Assembly: GCF_010731715.1 (NCBI RefSeq)
Contig: NZ_AP022587.1
Span: 2,542,001 to 2,606,000 of the forward strand
Direction: 5' to 3'
DNA: 64,000 nt
Origin: Mycobacterium stomatepiae
GTDB taxonomy: Bacteria; Actinomycetota; Actinomycetes; Mycobacteriales; Mycobacteriaceae
Shown: positions 51,589-61,002 of the stretch, piece by piece
Position numbering within the stretch: position 1 is the first letter of the stretch
Layout: every line of letters begins with the position of its first letter
Program-made: the position numbers and the translations under genes
The notes under the pieces: generated by a model
What the model was told of the DNA's origin: nothing
Database searches by the model: none
What the model saw: the letters and a program-made list of their open reading frames with translations, nothing else

Positions 51589-51731
51589 CCGTCGTCGACG
51601 CGGAAAAGCCGCCGCTGCGCGTCATCTTCGGCTCCACGATGCTGCCGATCGTGAAGAACGTCTATCAGGACAGGATCACCGGCTGGGAGGAATGGGACCG
51701 CATCGGCCTGGAGACCTCGGCCCCGGCATAG
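51573..51731 (+). pseudogene. SDR C-terminal remnant
   Basis: The plus strand from 51573 reads ALLTVVDAEKPPLRVIFGS, then MLPIVKNVYQDRITGWEEWD, and ends at TAG 51731. This is the typical C-terminal extension of large short-chain dehydrogenases. All upstream sequence is lost at the join with the MarR remnant. Confidence 0.65.
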
Positions 51732-51748
51732 CCATCCGCAACGACGAA

Positions 51749-53383
51749 TCAGTCGATACCCGTTGCTCCCCTGTCTAATTCGCGTATCCCCAGGCGGCTG
51801 CTGACGGCGGCGTGTTGGCCCGCGCGGATACCCGAGAAGACGCAGTCCGCCAGCGACAGTCCGCTGACGTAGGAGTTCGAGCAGACGCCTACCGCGGTCC
51901 GGCCCGCGGCATAGAGCCCCCGAATCGGGGAACTCGCCTCATCCAGCACCTGGCCGCTGGGCCCGTCCACCCGCAGGCCACCCAGCGTCATGCCCGGGAC
52001 GAAGTGGGCCAGCGAGGGCCGAACGGAGATGTCGATGCCGTAGTACGGCCCGCATCGCAGCGGCCGGCACAGCGTCGGCGCCTTGTGCGCGGGATCTTCG
52101 CGGCCCGCTTCGGCGGCATCGTTGTAAGCCGCCACGGTGGATGTCAGGCCAGACGGTGAAATTCCCAGCGCCGCGGCGAGTTCGGGCATCGTCTCCGCCT
52201 TGCGATGTCCGGCTGTGATCAGAAAGGACATCTGCAGCCGTTGCAGCGGCGAAGTCTGGTCCGCCAGTTGAGCGCGCGCCCTCTTCCACGTCGCGGAATC
52301 TAGGATGAGAAAGCCGTGTCCGCCGAACTTGCGCACCATCACGTCGGCATGGGTGGCACCGTAGAGGTCTTCGCTGGCGATCCGTTCGCCGCTGACTCCG
52401 ACGGTGATGCCCTCCAGCATCGCCGCGGGCGGGCTCAAGAACCGCCACGCCGCCACGCTGTCCAGGTGCCCGGTCGCTCCGCCGACCCCCGTCCCGAGCT
52501 TGATGCCGCTACCGTCGTCGGCCTGTGTTCCCAGCGGAGTGATGCCCGCGAAAGCGGGTGCGTAGCGAAGCAGCATGTCGCGGTTGAACGCGAATCCACC
52601 GGCGGCCAAGATCACGTTCGGCGCGCCGACCATCAGCTCGGTTGTCCGTCGCCACAATCGCGCCGCGCCGGTGGGAAGCACCCGGGCGACGGTGGGAGCC
52701 CAATTCGTCAGCTTGTCCCGCAATCGCGTGGTGCGCCAATAGTGCTGCAGCAAAAGCGGATTGAAGTCGGTCACGGTGCGACAGCGCAGCCCCGCCACCT
52801 GCCCGCCTGCCATCATCACTTCCTCGGCGCTCGTCAGCGGCAGGAACTGCACGCCCAGCCCCTCGGCGGACCGGCGCAGCGGCCGATACAACGCGCGGCC
52901 GGAGGCCATGCCCTTGGCGACCTGCCGGTGTCCACGCGGAGCCGGGGTGGCGTGCAGGCGGTAGGGGTAGGCACGTTCGTTGCCGGAGAAGTACAGATAG
53001 TGCCGGTCGGTCGGATAGGACGTCTTGTAGTCACACAACGGCCCCGCGAACCGTGCGCCGTGACGCTCGAGCCACGACAGCCGTCGCACACTACCGTCGC
53101 AGAACGTGCGCAGTGTCTGCTCATCGACCGCGCCGTGCACCTCCTGGCACAGGTAGTTGAACATGTTCTGCGGGGTGTCTTCGTAGCCCGCCAGTCGCTG
53201 GTAGCGCGTGCCTCCGCCCGAATACACCACTCCCCCAGACAAGGTCGTGGCACCTCCGCCCACCGAGCGGTCCACCACGAGCACCCGCGCACCCCGTTCG
53301 GCAGCAGCGATGGCCGCGCACGCGCCTGCCCCGCCGAAGCCGACGATCACGACGTCGAAGCTGTTGTCGTCAGGAACAATCAC
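51749..53383 (-). CDS. FAD-dependent dehydrogenase, 3-ketosteroid-delta1-dehydrogenase-like
   Basis: A 544-residue flavoprotein. VVIVGFGGAGACAAIAAAERG is the FAD loop; SGGVVYSGGGTRYQ and the C-terminal SYVSGLSLADCVFSG fit the KstD/fumarate-reductase family. Members remove hydrogen from steroid ring A or reduce related enones; substrate here is unknown. It starts 15 bases after the SDR gene, in an operon with it, the NMO and the Crp regulator. Confidence 0.85.
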   Translation of the reverse strand: MIVPDDNSFDVVIVGFGGAGACAAIAAAERGARVLVVDRSVGGGATTLSGGVVYSGGGTRYQRLAGYEDTPQNMFNYLCQEVHGAVDEQTLRTFCDGSVRRLSWLERHGARFAGPLCDYKTSYPTDRHYLYFSGNERAYPYRLHATPAPRGHRQVAKGMASGRALYRPLRRSAEGLGVQFLPLTSAEEVMMAGGQVAGLRCRTVTDFNPLLLQHYWRTTRLRDKLTNWAPTVARVLPTGAARLWRRTTELMVGAPNVILAAGGFAFNRDMLLRYAPAFAGITPLGTQADDGSGIKLGTGVGGATGHLDSVAAWRFLSPPAAMLEGITVGVSGERIASEDLYGATHADVMVRKFGGHGFLILDSATWKRARAQLADQTSPLQRLQMSFLITAGHRKAETMPELAAALGISPSGLTSTVAAYNDAAEAGREDPAHKAPTLCRPLRCGPYYGIDISVRPSLAHFVPGMTLGGLRVDGPSGQVLDEASSPIRGLYAAGRTAVGVCSNSYVSGLSLADCVFSGIRAGQHAAVSSRLGIRELDRGATGID

Positions 53384-53398
53384 GCTCGCTCCGATCCC

Positions 53399-54118
53399 TC
53401 AGTGGCCGGCGCTCTGGCCGCCGTCGATGTGCAGGATCTCGCCAGTGACAAAGGAGGCCATCTCGAGATAGAACGCACCGTGCACGATGTCGCCGACGGT
53501 GCCGATCCGGTGCAAAGGGTGCATCCCGGCATATATGGTGGCCGCATCTACGCCGGTGTGCATGGGCGTGTCGACGACACCGGGGGATATTGCGTTGAAT
53601 CGAATTCCGTTGCAGGCGTATTCGATGGCCAGCGATTTCGTCGCCGCGATCAGGCCACCTTTGGTCAATGCCGTCAGGACCGACGGCACGGTGGTGTGCG
53701 CCTCCTCGGCCAGCGTGGCCGTGACGTTGATGACATGGCCTCCGCCGCCTTGCGCGAGCAGCTGGGCGACGACGCGTTGCGTGATCCCGAAGAAGCCTGC
53801 CATATTCACCGCCGCGACCAGCGCATAGTCGTCGTCGGTGTAGAGGGTGAAGGGTTTCGGGATGAACACGCCCGCGTTGTTGATCAGCGTGTCGACCCGG
53901 CCGAACCGTGCCAGTGCCACGTCGACGATCCGCTCGGCAGTCCGCGGGTCGGCGATATCGCCTGCGACGCCGACGACTTCGGGATGGGGCGACTCCTCGA
54001 CGGTGCGTGAGTTCGCGATCACCCGGTAATCGCGTTTGCGGTATGCCTCGACCAGACCGGCACCGATTCCGCGTGAGGCGCCGGTGATGATGGCGACTTT
54101 CTGGTCCCCGGATCCCAT
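53399..54118 (-). CDS. short-chain dehydrogenase/reductase
   Basis: A 239-residue classical SDR. ITGASRGIGAG, NNAGVFIPK, and a C-terminal TGEILHIDGGQSAGH are present. The catalytic Tyr position is unusual: after VTATLAEEAH the expected YxxxK reads LTALTKGG, so the Tyr seems replaced. It could be less active or use another residue. Starts two bases after the NMO stop. Confidence 0.83.
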   Translation of the reverse strand: MGSGDQKVAIITGASRGIGAGLVEAYRKRDYRVIANSRTVEESPHPEVVGVAGDIADPRTAERIVDVALARFGRVDTLINNAGVFIPKPFTLYTDDDYALVAAVNMAGFFGITQRVVAQLLAQGGGGHVINVTATLAEEAHTTVPSVLTALTKGGLIAATKSLAIEYACNGIRFNAISPGVVDTPMHTGVDAATIYAGMHPLHRIGTVGDIVHGAFYLEMASFVTGEILHIDGGQSAGH

Positions 54119-54120
54119 GA

Positions 54121-55143
54121 TCAGCCCGCCAGCTCTTGGACGATGTCGGTGGCAGAGCCCGTACGCGCGTTGCGGAACGACACACCCGTCCACATCCCGA
54201 CGCCGTGTGGGTCGCCCAGCTTCACCGCGGCCGACTGAATGGGGGCGGTAATCATGGCGGCATGGGGAAATCCGCATACCGCGTGCGCCTCGTGCTTGTC
54301 GATGAATCGATTGCGCAACGCGCGTGCGGGCCGTCCGGTGAACGCTCGCGTCACCACGGTCTCGGTGAACTGCGGATCGCGCACTGCGGCACGGTGCACC
54401 GGGTTCGTTCCGGCTTCATCCGCGAGTAGCAACGCCGTGCCGATTTGCACCGCGGCCGCACCGGCATCCCGCGCCCGCCGCACGGCAGCGGGAGTTCCCA
54501 GTCCTCCGGACGCGACGACCGGGCAGTCGAAACACGCGGCCAGCGCCGAGACCAGATCGTCGAGAGGGTCGGCCGGTGGTGTCGCGATGGGGTCGAACGT
54601 GGCCCGATGCCCACCCGCGTCGGGCCCCTGCGCCACCACCGTGGTGACGCCAAAGCTGACGGCGATCAAAGCTTCTCGTACCGTGGTCACCGTCGCAAGG
54701 CTCAGGATGCCGGCGTCACTGAGGCGCTGGCACGCGACTTCACCCGGCGAGCCGAAAGTGAAGGAAACGACTTCCGGTCGCAGATCGCACACCACGTCGA
54801 GCTTCGCGGCGTACTCGTCGTCGTCATCGCGCGGCTCGCCCAGCGCTACGCCGTAGTACTCGGCATCGTCCTCGAGGGCCGTCGCGAACGCAGCCAATTC
54901 GTCGGTAGTGGCCACTCGAGGCTGGGGCACAAATAGATTCACTCCCAGTGGCCCCGACGTCAGTCTGCGTGCCGCAAGGATCGAGTCGGCCAATTCCTCG
55001 GCGGACACCAGACCCCCCGCAAGAAATCCCAAACCGCCTCCGTTGGAAACGGCGGCCGCCAGCGCCGGTGTCGACGGGCCGCCGGCCATGGGCGCGCCGA
55101 GCACTCGAACACTCAAATCCCCCAACGCAAATCGATCAAACAC
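54121..55143 (-). CDS. nitronate monooxygenase-like FMN enzyme
   Basis: A 340-residue TIM-barrel flavoenzyme. APMAGGPSTPALAAAVSNGGGLGFL opens the fold (quoted in part), VVAQGPDAGGHRA holds the FMN-phosphate and catalytic His region, and VVASGGLGTPAAVRRARDAGAAAVQIG completes the barrel. It would oxidise nitronates or act as an enoyl-reductase-like enzyme. GTG start at 55143 overlaps the Crp gene's stop by eight bases, so the two are coupled. Confidence 0.87.
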   Translation of the reverse strand: MFDRFALGDLSVRVLGAPMAGGPSTPALAAAVSNGGGLGFLAGGLVSAEELADSILAARRLTSGPLGVNLFVPQPRVATTDELAAFATALEDDAEYYGVALGEPRDDDDEYAAKLDVVCDLRPEVVSFTFGSPGEVACQRLSDAGILSLATVTTVREALIAVSFGVTTVVAQGPDAGGHRATFDPIATPPADPLDDLVSALAACFDCPVVASGGLGTPAAVRRARDAGAAAVQIGTALLLADEAGTNPVHRAAVRDPQFTETVVTRAFTGRPARALRNRFIDKHEAHAVCGFPHAAMITAPIQSAAVKLGDPHGVGMWTGVSFRNARTGSATDIVQELAG

Positions 55144-55984
55144 CGCAATCCTCCCCCATACTTACCTGCCGCACCTCACTAAGAGCGTGCCCGTCGACGA
55201 TGACGATGCTGTCGCCCTCCAACCGGATCCAGCCGTTGGCCGCGAATCCGCGTAACGTCGCGCAGATCGTCTCCGGATCGACCCCGGCGAGCCGAGAGAA
55301 ATCGGCACAGGTGAGGTTGTGCACCACCCGCACGACGCCACCGTCCTGCTGGCCAAACCGTTTCCGCAACAACAGCAGCCGGCTCGCGATGCGGCCTTGC
55401 GCATCGGCCAACCCGAAGTCGACCAACGAGTCAGTCATCGCCTTTACCCAGCGCGCGAACAACCGCAGCACCTGATCGCATACCTCGGGGCGTTCGACCA
55501 TCCATGTCAGGATCCGATCGCGGGCAATCGGCACCGCCAGGACATCGGTGAGCGTGGTCGTGCTCATGTCTTGCCGTTCCGGATCGAAAAGCGTCATGGC
55601 ACCGAAAATTTCCGACGGACCCAGAATCTTCAGGACGATCTCTTCTCGGCCGAAACGCTGGTACGAGACTTTTACTTTGCCGGAGATGATCACGTACACA
55701 AATCCCCCGAAGCCACTTTGAGCGCCGATCAACCGACCCGGTGGGAAGCGCTGGGGTTGCAGCTCCTTGGCCAAGGCGGCAACCACTTCGGCACCGGTCC
55801 TGCTGAATATTCCGGATGCGATCAGAGCTTGGTGTGCGTCACCATGCTCCAAGCGCGGCGTCGGGACGGCTTGCTCGGCTTCGGTTGAGCTCGCTACGCC
55901 CAACGCCTTTCCGTCGTGCCGCTGCTTGCCGAACGTCAACCCGATCGGACTCGTCGTCTCCCACCACAACAACGCCACCACCAT
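55136..55984 (-). CDS. Crp/Fnr-family transcriptional regulator
   Basis: A cyclic-nucleotide-binding regulator. The beta-roll spans about residues 60-170 (FPPGRLIGAQSGFGGFVYVI, ILGPSEIFGAMTLFD), followed by the dimer helix and a C-terminal HTH (LAGVDPETICATLRGFAANGWIRLEG in part). No cysteine cluster of an Fnr type is seen. In the binding pocket the usual Arg-Thr pair of cAMP binders is not evident (ERQDMSTTTLTD), so cAMP response is doubtful. The start is unsure: ATG 55984 is used, GTG 56023 or TTG 55903 are alternatives. First gene of the Crp-NMO-SDR-FAD operon. Confidence 0.8.
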   Translation of the reverse strand: MVVALLWWETTSPIGLTFGKQRHDGKALGVASSTEAEQAVPTPRLEHGDAHQALIASGIFSRTGAEVVAALAKELQPQRFPPGRLIGAQSGFGGFVYVIISGKVKVSYQRFGREEIVLKILGPSEIFGAMTLFDPERQDMSTTTLTDVLAVPIARDRILTWMVERPEVCDQVLRLFARWVKAMTDSLVDFGLADAQGRIASRLLLLRKRFGQQDGGVVRVVHNLTCADFSRLAGVDPETICATLRGFAANGWIRLEGDSIVIVDGHALSEVRQVSMGEDCGV

Positions 55985-56204
55985 CAGGATAGGCGTCAGG
56001 GCGATCGCGGGTGGACTATTCACGCCGTTAACGCTATGCGGGCCAACGCAAACGCAGTAGCCACCGTGCGCGGCCCGCGGGACAGATTGCGTAGCGGTCC
56101 GGCAAACGGCCGCGGGCCGTGATGCGCAGAATTCCCGCCGGAACGCGCAAGCGAGAGAAGTCCCGGCTGACCGTGGCCGACAGTGAGCGTAGCCTCGCGG
56201 ACGC

Positions 56205-57212
56205 ATGACCAATCGGCGCCCGGCTGCCCTGTCTAATGGCACCGCATGGACGATGGCGAATACGTTCGACGAATTCGCCACCCTTTGCTGCCAAGAGCCT
56301 CACCTCACGTTGCGCAGCGACCCGGACTCGTTTTCGCTCGGGCAGCGGGCGGGTGGGGTCGGTCCGGTGACCCTCTCCCAACTCGCCGTCCGGACGGACG
56401 TGTCACTGGATTGCGGTGAGCGGTGCAGCGGCTACCGCGTCAATGTGCTGCAATCGGGCCAATTCGAGTCAACGCACCGAGGTTCCTCCCGGCGCGCCGG
56501 GCGTGGCACGGTTGCCGTGTACCAACCGGAAGGCGAAACCGCGGCACGATGGATGGCAGGCACCCGGATGCTCGGCGTGAAGCTCGACCGCGGCGTCGTC
56601 GACGATGCAATGAGCGACACGCTGGGCCGGCAGGTGACCTCGCAGATCGACCTCGCACCGGTCATCTCGACCACGACCGCGGTAGGCCGCAGCTGGGTGA
56701 GCATGCTGTTGCTCCTCTACGAGCAGATCGCCCGGCCCGACAGCCTGTTCAATCAGCCACTGGTTGGATTGCCGTTCGCCGACAGCCTGATTCGTGGATT
56801 CCTGGTCGCAGCCGACCACCCCGATCGCGATGCCGTCGCCGAAGACGGACCCCGGCCCGCGCCGCGCACCATCCACGCCGCACTCGAAATCATCGATGCG
56901 GAGGCACATCTGCCGCTGACGGTGTCGGAGCTGGCGGCGCGTACCCACGTCAGCGTCCGGTCGCTGCAGGAGGGCTTTCGCAGTCATCTGGATTCTTCAC
57001 CGATGGAGTATGTGCGTCGCGTCCGGCTGCGCCGGGCACATCAGATGTTGCTCGACTCGGACCCTTCCTCGGTCACCGTGGCCTCGGTCGCCTACCGCTG
57101 GGGCTTCACGAATCCGGGACGATTCGCCACTGCACACATCGAGAGCTATGGCGAAGCCCCTTCAGTTACTCTACGCCGCACAGGATTCCGTGCGCCCAGG
57201 GACAGGCAGTAA
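56205..57212 (+). CDS. AraC-family transcriptional regulator
   Basis: A 335-residue regulator with an N-terminal AraC_binding_2-like domain and a C-terminal double HTH (LTVSELAARTHVSVRSLQEG and VTVASVAYRWGFTNPGRFA). Divergent from the Crp operon. It is about half identical in layout to the two regulators that follow, pointing to local duplication. Confidence 0.88.
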   Translation: MTNRRPAALSNGTAWTMANTFDEFATLCCQEPHLTLRSDPDSFSLGQRAGGVGPVTLSQLAVRTDVSLDCGERCSGYRVNVLQSGQFESTHRGSSRRAGRGTVAVYQPEGETAARWMAGTRMLGVKLDRGVVDDAMSDTLGRQVTSQIDLAPVISTTTAVGRSWVSMLLLLYEQIARPDSLFNQPLVGLPFADSLIRGFLVAADHPDRDAVAEDGPRPAPRTIHAALEIIDAEAHLPLTVSELAARTHVSVRSLQEGFRSHLDSSPMEYVRRVRLRRAHQMLLDSDPSSVTVASVAYRWGFTNPGRFATAHIESYGEAPSVTLRRTGFRAPRDRQ

Positions 57213-57245
57213 GGCTGCGCAGAGGGACGGGCTTGCGCAATGCCC

Positions 57246-58228
57246 TTATGCGCAGCGGCGCAACGCTTCCGAGGGAGACTCGCCGTAACGAGCGCTGTGC
57301 GCGGTCGCGAACCTTCCGAGGTTCGTGAACCCCCAGCGGTAGGCGACCGAGGCCACGGTAACGCGCCCGGATCGGACTCCAGCAGCATCTGGTGCGCCCG
57401 GCTCAGCCGGACCTCGCGCAGATACGCCATCGGCGTGACACCGAGATGATCGCTGAACGCCTGCTGTAGCGTGCGAACGCTCACATAGCTGCGCTCGGCC
57501 AGCACCGAGACCGTCAACGGTTGGTCCGCCTCGGCTTCAATGACGTCGATCGCGGCCCGGACCGCGAGCGGCTCCGGCTCGGCCGCCTTGGCTTCCAATG
57601 CGGCCCGGTATGAGTGATCGGTGGCGAGCAGCAGGCCGTGAACCAGACTCTCGGCGAACGGCAACCCGACAGCCGGCTGCTGCAGCGGGCTGCCCGGTTC
57701 GAACAGCTGCTCGGCGAACAGCGACACCATCGTGATCCAGCTGCGGACGGCCTGGTGCCTGGTCACCATGACGGGCTGACAGTCGATTTGGGAACTGACA
57801 CAACGTCCCAGCGCGCCCGCGAGAGCGTCCTCGACGGCCTGCCGATCGATCATCACGGCCAGCATCCGGCCGGTGTAACGACAGATACCGGCCCTGCCCT
57901 CCGGCCGATAGACCCCGACCGAACCGGGTTTCGAGACGATCGAACGACGGCCGGCGCCGACGGCCGAAGACCTCGCGATCGGCACAGTGACGTGATAGTG
58001 CGGACGAATGTCGCCGCCGTTCACCCACACGTCATCGTGAAAATCGATGTCCAGCACAGTAATCGGACCGAGACGACGCGCCCGGTGCGTGAACGAAAAC
58101 GAATCGGCGTTGACGGTCGGTCCGATTTCGGGCCACCAACGACACGGTGAATCAGGTCGGCCGGTGCGTAGCGCGGCGAAGTCGTCGACTGAGCGCACCG
58201 CGACCCAAGCGCTGTCTTCTGCGGTCAC
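57246..58228 (-). pseudogene. AraC-family regulator, frameshifted in the DNA-binding domain
   Basis: From GTG 58228, after GGAGGT, the frame encodes the AraC_binding_2-like domain and the first HTH (LTVSVLAERSYVSVRTLQQA). After ESDPGA the frame is lost: GCGTTACC would read GCGGTTACC with one more G, restoring TVASVAYRWGFTNLGRF and ending RRCA then TAA at 57246. The second HTH, essential for DNA binding, is therefore not made as written; the uncorrected frame runs on to 57146 into unrelated sequence. A one-base loss or a sequencing error. Confidence 0.78.
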
Positions 58229-58312
58229 CCGGCCACCTCCCACTCGATCACGATAGTGCTCTTGCCCTGCGATCCGGCCAGGTCAAAGTTCCTCCCGGCT
58301 CGGAGGCCGAAC

Positions 58313-59350
58313 CTAACACCGCCGCGCGGTTCTGACATGAACCCGTTCGTCGGCGGTGAGGCGGTGGAACGCCCTGCGGCGCAAGGTCTCCGTCGGCGTC
58401 TCGCGGTAGCGGGCCGAGTGGGCCGCGGCGAACCTGCCGAGATTGGTGAAACCCCATCGGTACGCGACCGATGCAACGGTCACCTGCGACGGGTCCGACC
58501 GCAGCAGCGCCTGATGCGCTCGCCGGAGCCGGACCTCGCGCAAATATGCCATCGGCGAAGTGTCCAGGTGACGCTGAAATCCCTGCTGCAGCGTGCGGAC
58601 GCTGATGTGGGTGCGAGTCGCGATCGAGGACAGGGTCAACGGCAGATGCGCTTCTTCTTCGATGATTTCGATCGCGGAACGAATCGCGCGGGGCGCGAAC
58701 AGCCGGACGTCTTTGGCGAGCGCGTCGCGGTGTGGGTGATCCACGGCTAGTAGAAACCCGCGGACCAGGCTGTCGACGAACGGCAGTCCGACCAGGGGTT
58801 GATTCAGCACACTGTCGACCCGAAAGACCTGATCTCTGAAAAGCGCCATCATGTTGATCCAGCTTCGTGCCGCGGCCGACTCGGTGGACATGACGGGCGC
58901 GAAATCAGGCTGCGACATCACCTGCCAACCGAGTGCATCGCTGAGCGCGTCCTCGACGGCCGAACGTTCGAGTTTGAACGAGACGAAATTGCTTCCGGCA
59001 CTCCATTTCCCCAAGACGCGACCCTGCGGCGGATATACCATGGCCGCACCGGGTCCACCCGCCATTGAGAGACCCCGATATGCGGACTCGGTGCGTCCCG
59101 CGCGCATCACCACGACTCGATACGCCCCGCATACCTCGCCGGCGTCCAGCGCCATCTCGGACCCGAGAGCGACTTCGGAAACGGTAGCCGCACCGATTCG
59201 ACCCACCCGACGACACAGCGAAAGCGATTCGGGCTCGCTCAGCAGATGCGTGTGGGCGCGGCCGCAGCACACCAGGGCAAAGTCGTCGAACGTCCGAGCC
59301 GGCTTCCAAATGTGCACATCCGAAGCGTCGGCCGTGGGTAATTCCGTCAT
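58313..59350 (-). CDS. AraC-family transcriptional regulator
   Basis: A 345-residue regulator, paralogue of the two before it. The N-terminal domain has LSLCRRVGRIGAATVSEVAL and VVVMRAGRTESAYRG; the HTH region has LTLSSIATRTHISVRTLQQG and VTVASVAYRWGFTNLGRFA. ATG 59350 follows GGAGGGAGG. It is divergent from the FAD-linked oxidase and probably controls it. A 7-base inverted repeat (AGGCTAG/CTAGCCT, 59483-59522) lies in the gap. Confidence 0.88.
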   Translation of the reverse strand: MTELPTADASDVHIWKPARTFDDFALVCCGRAHTHLLSEPESLSLCRRVGRIGAATVSEVALGSEMALDAGEVCGAYRVVVMRAGRTESAYRGLSMAGGPGAAMVYPPQGRVLGKWSAGSNFVSFKLERSAVEDALSDALGWQVMSQPDFAPVMSTESAAARSWINMMALFRDQVFRVDSVLNQPLVGLPFVDSLVRGFLLAVDHPHRDALAKDVRLFAPRAIRSAIEIIEEEAHLPLTLSSIATRTHISVRTLQQGFQRHLDTSPMAYLREVRLRRAHQALLRSDPSQVTVASVAYRWGFTNLGRFAAAHSARYRETPTETLRRRAFHRLTADERVHVRTARRC

Positions 59351-59567
59351 TCGATCGCCTCCCTCCACGAATCCACTGATGCCCCTTACACACCCGCGTG
59401 CAAACAAGCTAACGTTGCTGGCCGAGGTCGCGCCATGCCGCCCTGGGGGCCGTGCGCAATCCGGCTAATCCGTTGCGTGTTTAGGCTAGCCCGGTTGTGG
59501 GCACATCCCTACGGTCTAGCCTGGGTATCGCACCGAGAAGCCCCTCGTCGAAACCGAAAGCCTTCCT

Positions 59568-61001
59568 ATGACCCACGCTGAATCAGTTCCTATTCAGCGC
59601 TTTTCGGATCATCAGCTCGCGACCTTGGATGCTCGGATCGACGGTGACATCGTGCACTGTCTATCCACGGAATACCAGCAAGCGCGTCGTGTCTGGAACG
59701 CGATGATCGACCGATACCCCGCGCTGGTCGTCCGTTGCCGGGCCGACGGCGACGTCATCGCCGCAATAGAATTCGCCCGTGAGCATGCTATCGGGATGAC
59801 CGTCAGAGGCGGCGGCCACAGTGTCGCAGGGCATTCCATGATCGACGGCGGCCCGATCATCGATCTCAGCCGGATGTGCGAGGTAAGCGTTGACCCAGAC
59901 GCCGGCACGGTACGCGTCGGTGGCGGCTGCCTGATAGCGGATATGGACCGGGCTACCCAGATCCACGGTCTTGCAACGCCAGCGGGCGTGATGTCGGAGA
60001 CGGGTGTGGCCGGGCTGGCACTCGGCGGTGGGACCGGTCGGCTCAGCCGCAAGTACGGCCTCACCTGCGACAATCTGCTTTCGGCTCGAGTGGTCTTGGC
60101 CAACGGCAGGGTGGTCCAAGTCAGCGCGAATGAGAATGCCGATCTGTATTGGGGCCTGCGTGGCGCAGGAACCAACTTCGGCGTCGTAATGGAGTTCGAA
60201 TTTGCAGCACACGTTGTCGCCCAACCGCTTCCCGTTGGCACCGCATTCTATAGCCTGGATAATGCGGCCGATGCGATCGCCCACTACGACCAGGTGATGC
60301 GGCGCGCTCCCGATGACCTGAAGGTCGTGTTGTACTTGCGCCGCGCCTTCACTGAGCCGGGAGTGCCCGACGAGCTCGTCGACGCGCCGGTGTGTGCGAG
60401 GGTAAGCGTGTGGACCGGAAATCCCGCCGACGCCCGATCGATCAACGAACATCTGTGGAGCGGCGCTCCGCACGCGTTCACGGGAATCCAAGCGATACCG
60501 TTCGTCGAACTGCAATCGGTAAACGACGGCCTGCTCGGTCCCGGCGCCTGCAACTACACCAAAGGCGGCTACCTCGGTGAAATCACCGGTGACTGCGTCA
60601 GCGCGTTGATCGACTCGGCGCAGCGACTTCCTTCGGCGATGTCGGTGTTGGAGGTCTCCTATCAGCATGGCGCGCAGGACCGGCTGGGCGAAAGCGACAC
60701 CGCTTTTCCGGATCGCCACGCCGATCACTTTCTCAATGTGCTCACTCGATGGGCACCAGGCGACGACGGTCGCCCCCATATCGAATGGGCACGAGAGACT
60801 TTCGCGACGACATCCAACTTTCATAGCGGAGGGGTCTACTCGAATTTCTTGGCTTACGACGACGATGGTCGGGTGCGCGAGACCTACCGAAACGGTAAAT
60901 ACGAGCGACTGGCCGCTATCAAGGCCGCCTACGCTCCTGACAACATCTTCAACAGCAACCCAAATATTCTCCCCGCCAACATGATTGAACGGCAAACCTG
61001 A
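59568..61001 (+). CDS. berberine-bridge-type FAD-linked oxidase
   Basis: A 477-residue oxidase. VRGGGHSVAGHSMIDGG near residue 79-95 carries the His that binds FAD covalently. GVAGLALGGGTGRLSRKYGL and CDNLLSARVVLANG complete the PCMH domain; the C-terminus PDNIFNSNPNILP matches the BBE domain. It would oxidise an alcohol or aromatic substrate with O2. The next gene starts one base after its stop, so the two form an operon. Confidence 0.9.
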   Translation: MTHAESVPIQRFSDHQLATLDARIDGDIVHCLSTEYQQARRVWNAMIDRYPALVVRCRADGDVIAAIEFAREHAIGMTVRGGGHSVAGHSMIDGGPIIDLSRMCEVSVDPDAGTVRVGGGCLIADMDRATQIHGLATPAGVMSETGVAGLALGGGTGRLSRKYGLTCDNLLSARVVLANGRVVQVSANENADLYWGLRGAGTNFGVVMEFEFAAHVVAQPLPVGTAFYSLDNAADAIAHYDQVMRRAPDDLKVVLYLRRAFTEPGVPDELVDAPVCARVSVWTGNPADARSINEHLWSGAPHAFTGIQAIPFVELQSVNDGLLGPGACNYTKGGYLGEITGDCVSALIDSAQRLPSAMSVLEVSYQHGAQDRLGESDTAFPDRHADHFLNVLTRWAPGDDGRPHIEWARETFATTSNFHSGGVYSNFLAYDDDGRVRETYRNGKYERLAAIKAAYAPDNIFNSNPNILPANMIERQT

Positions 61002-61002
61002 C

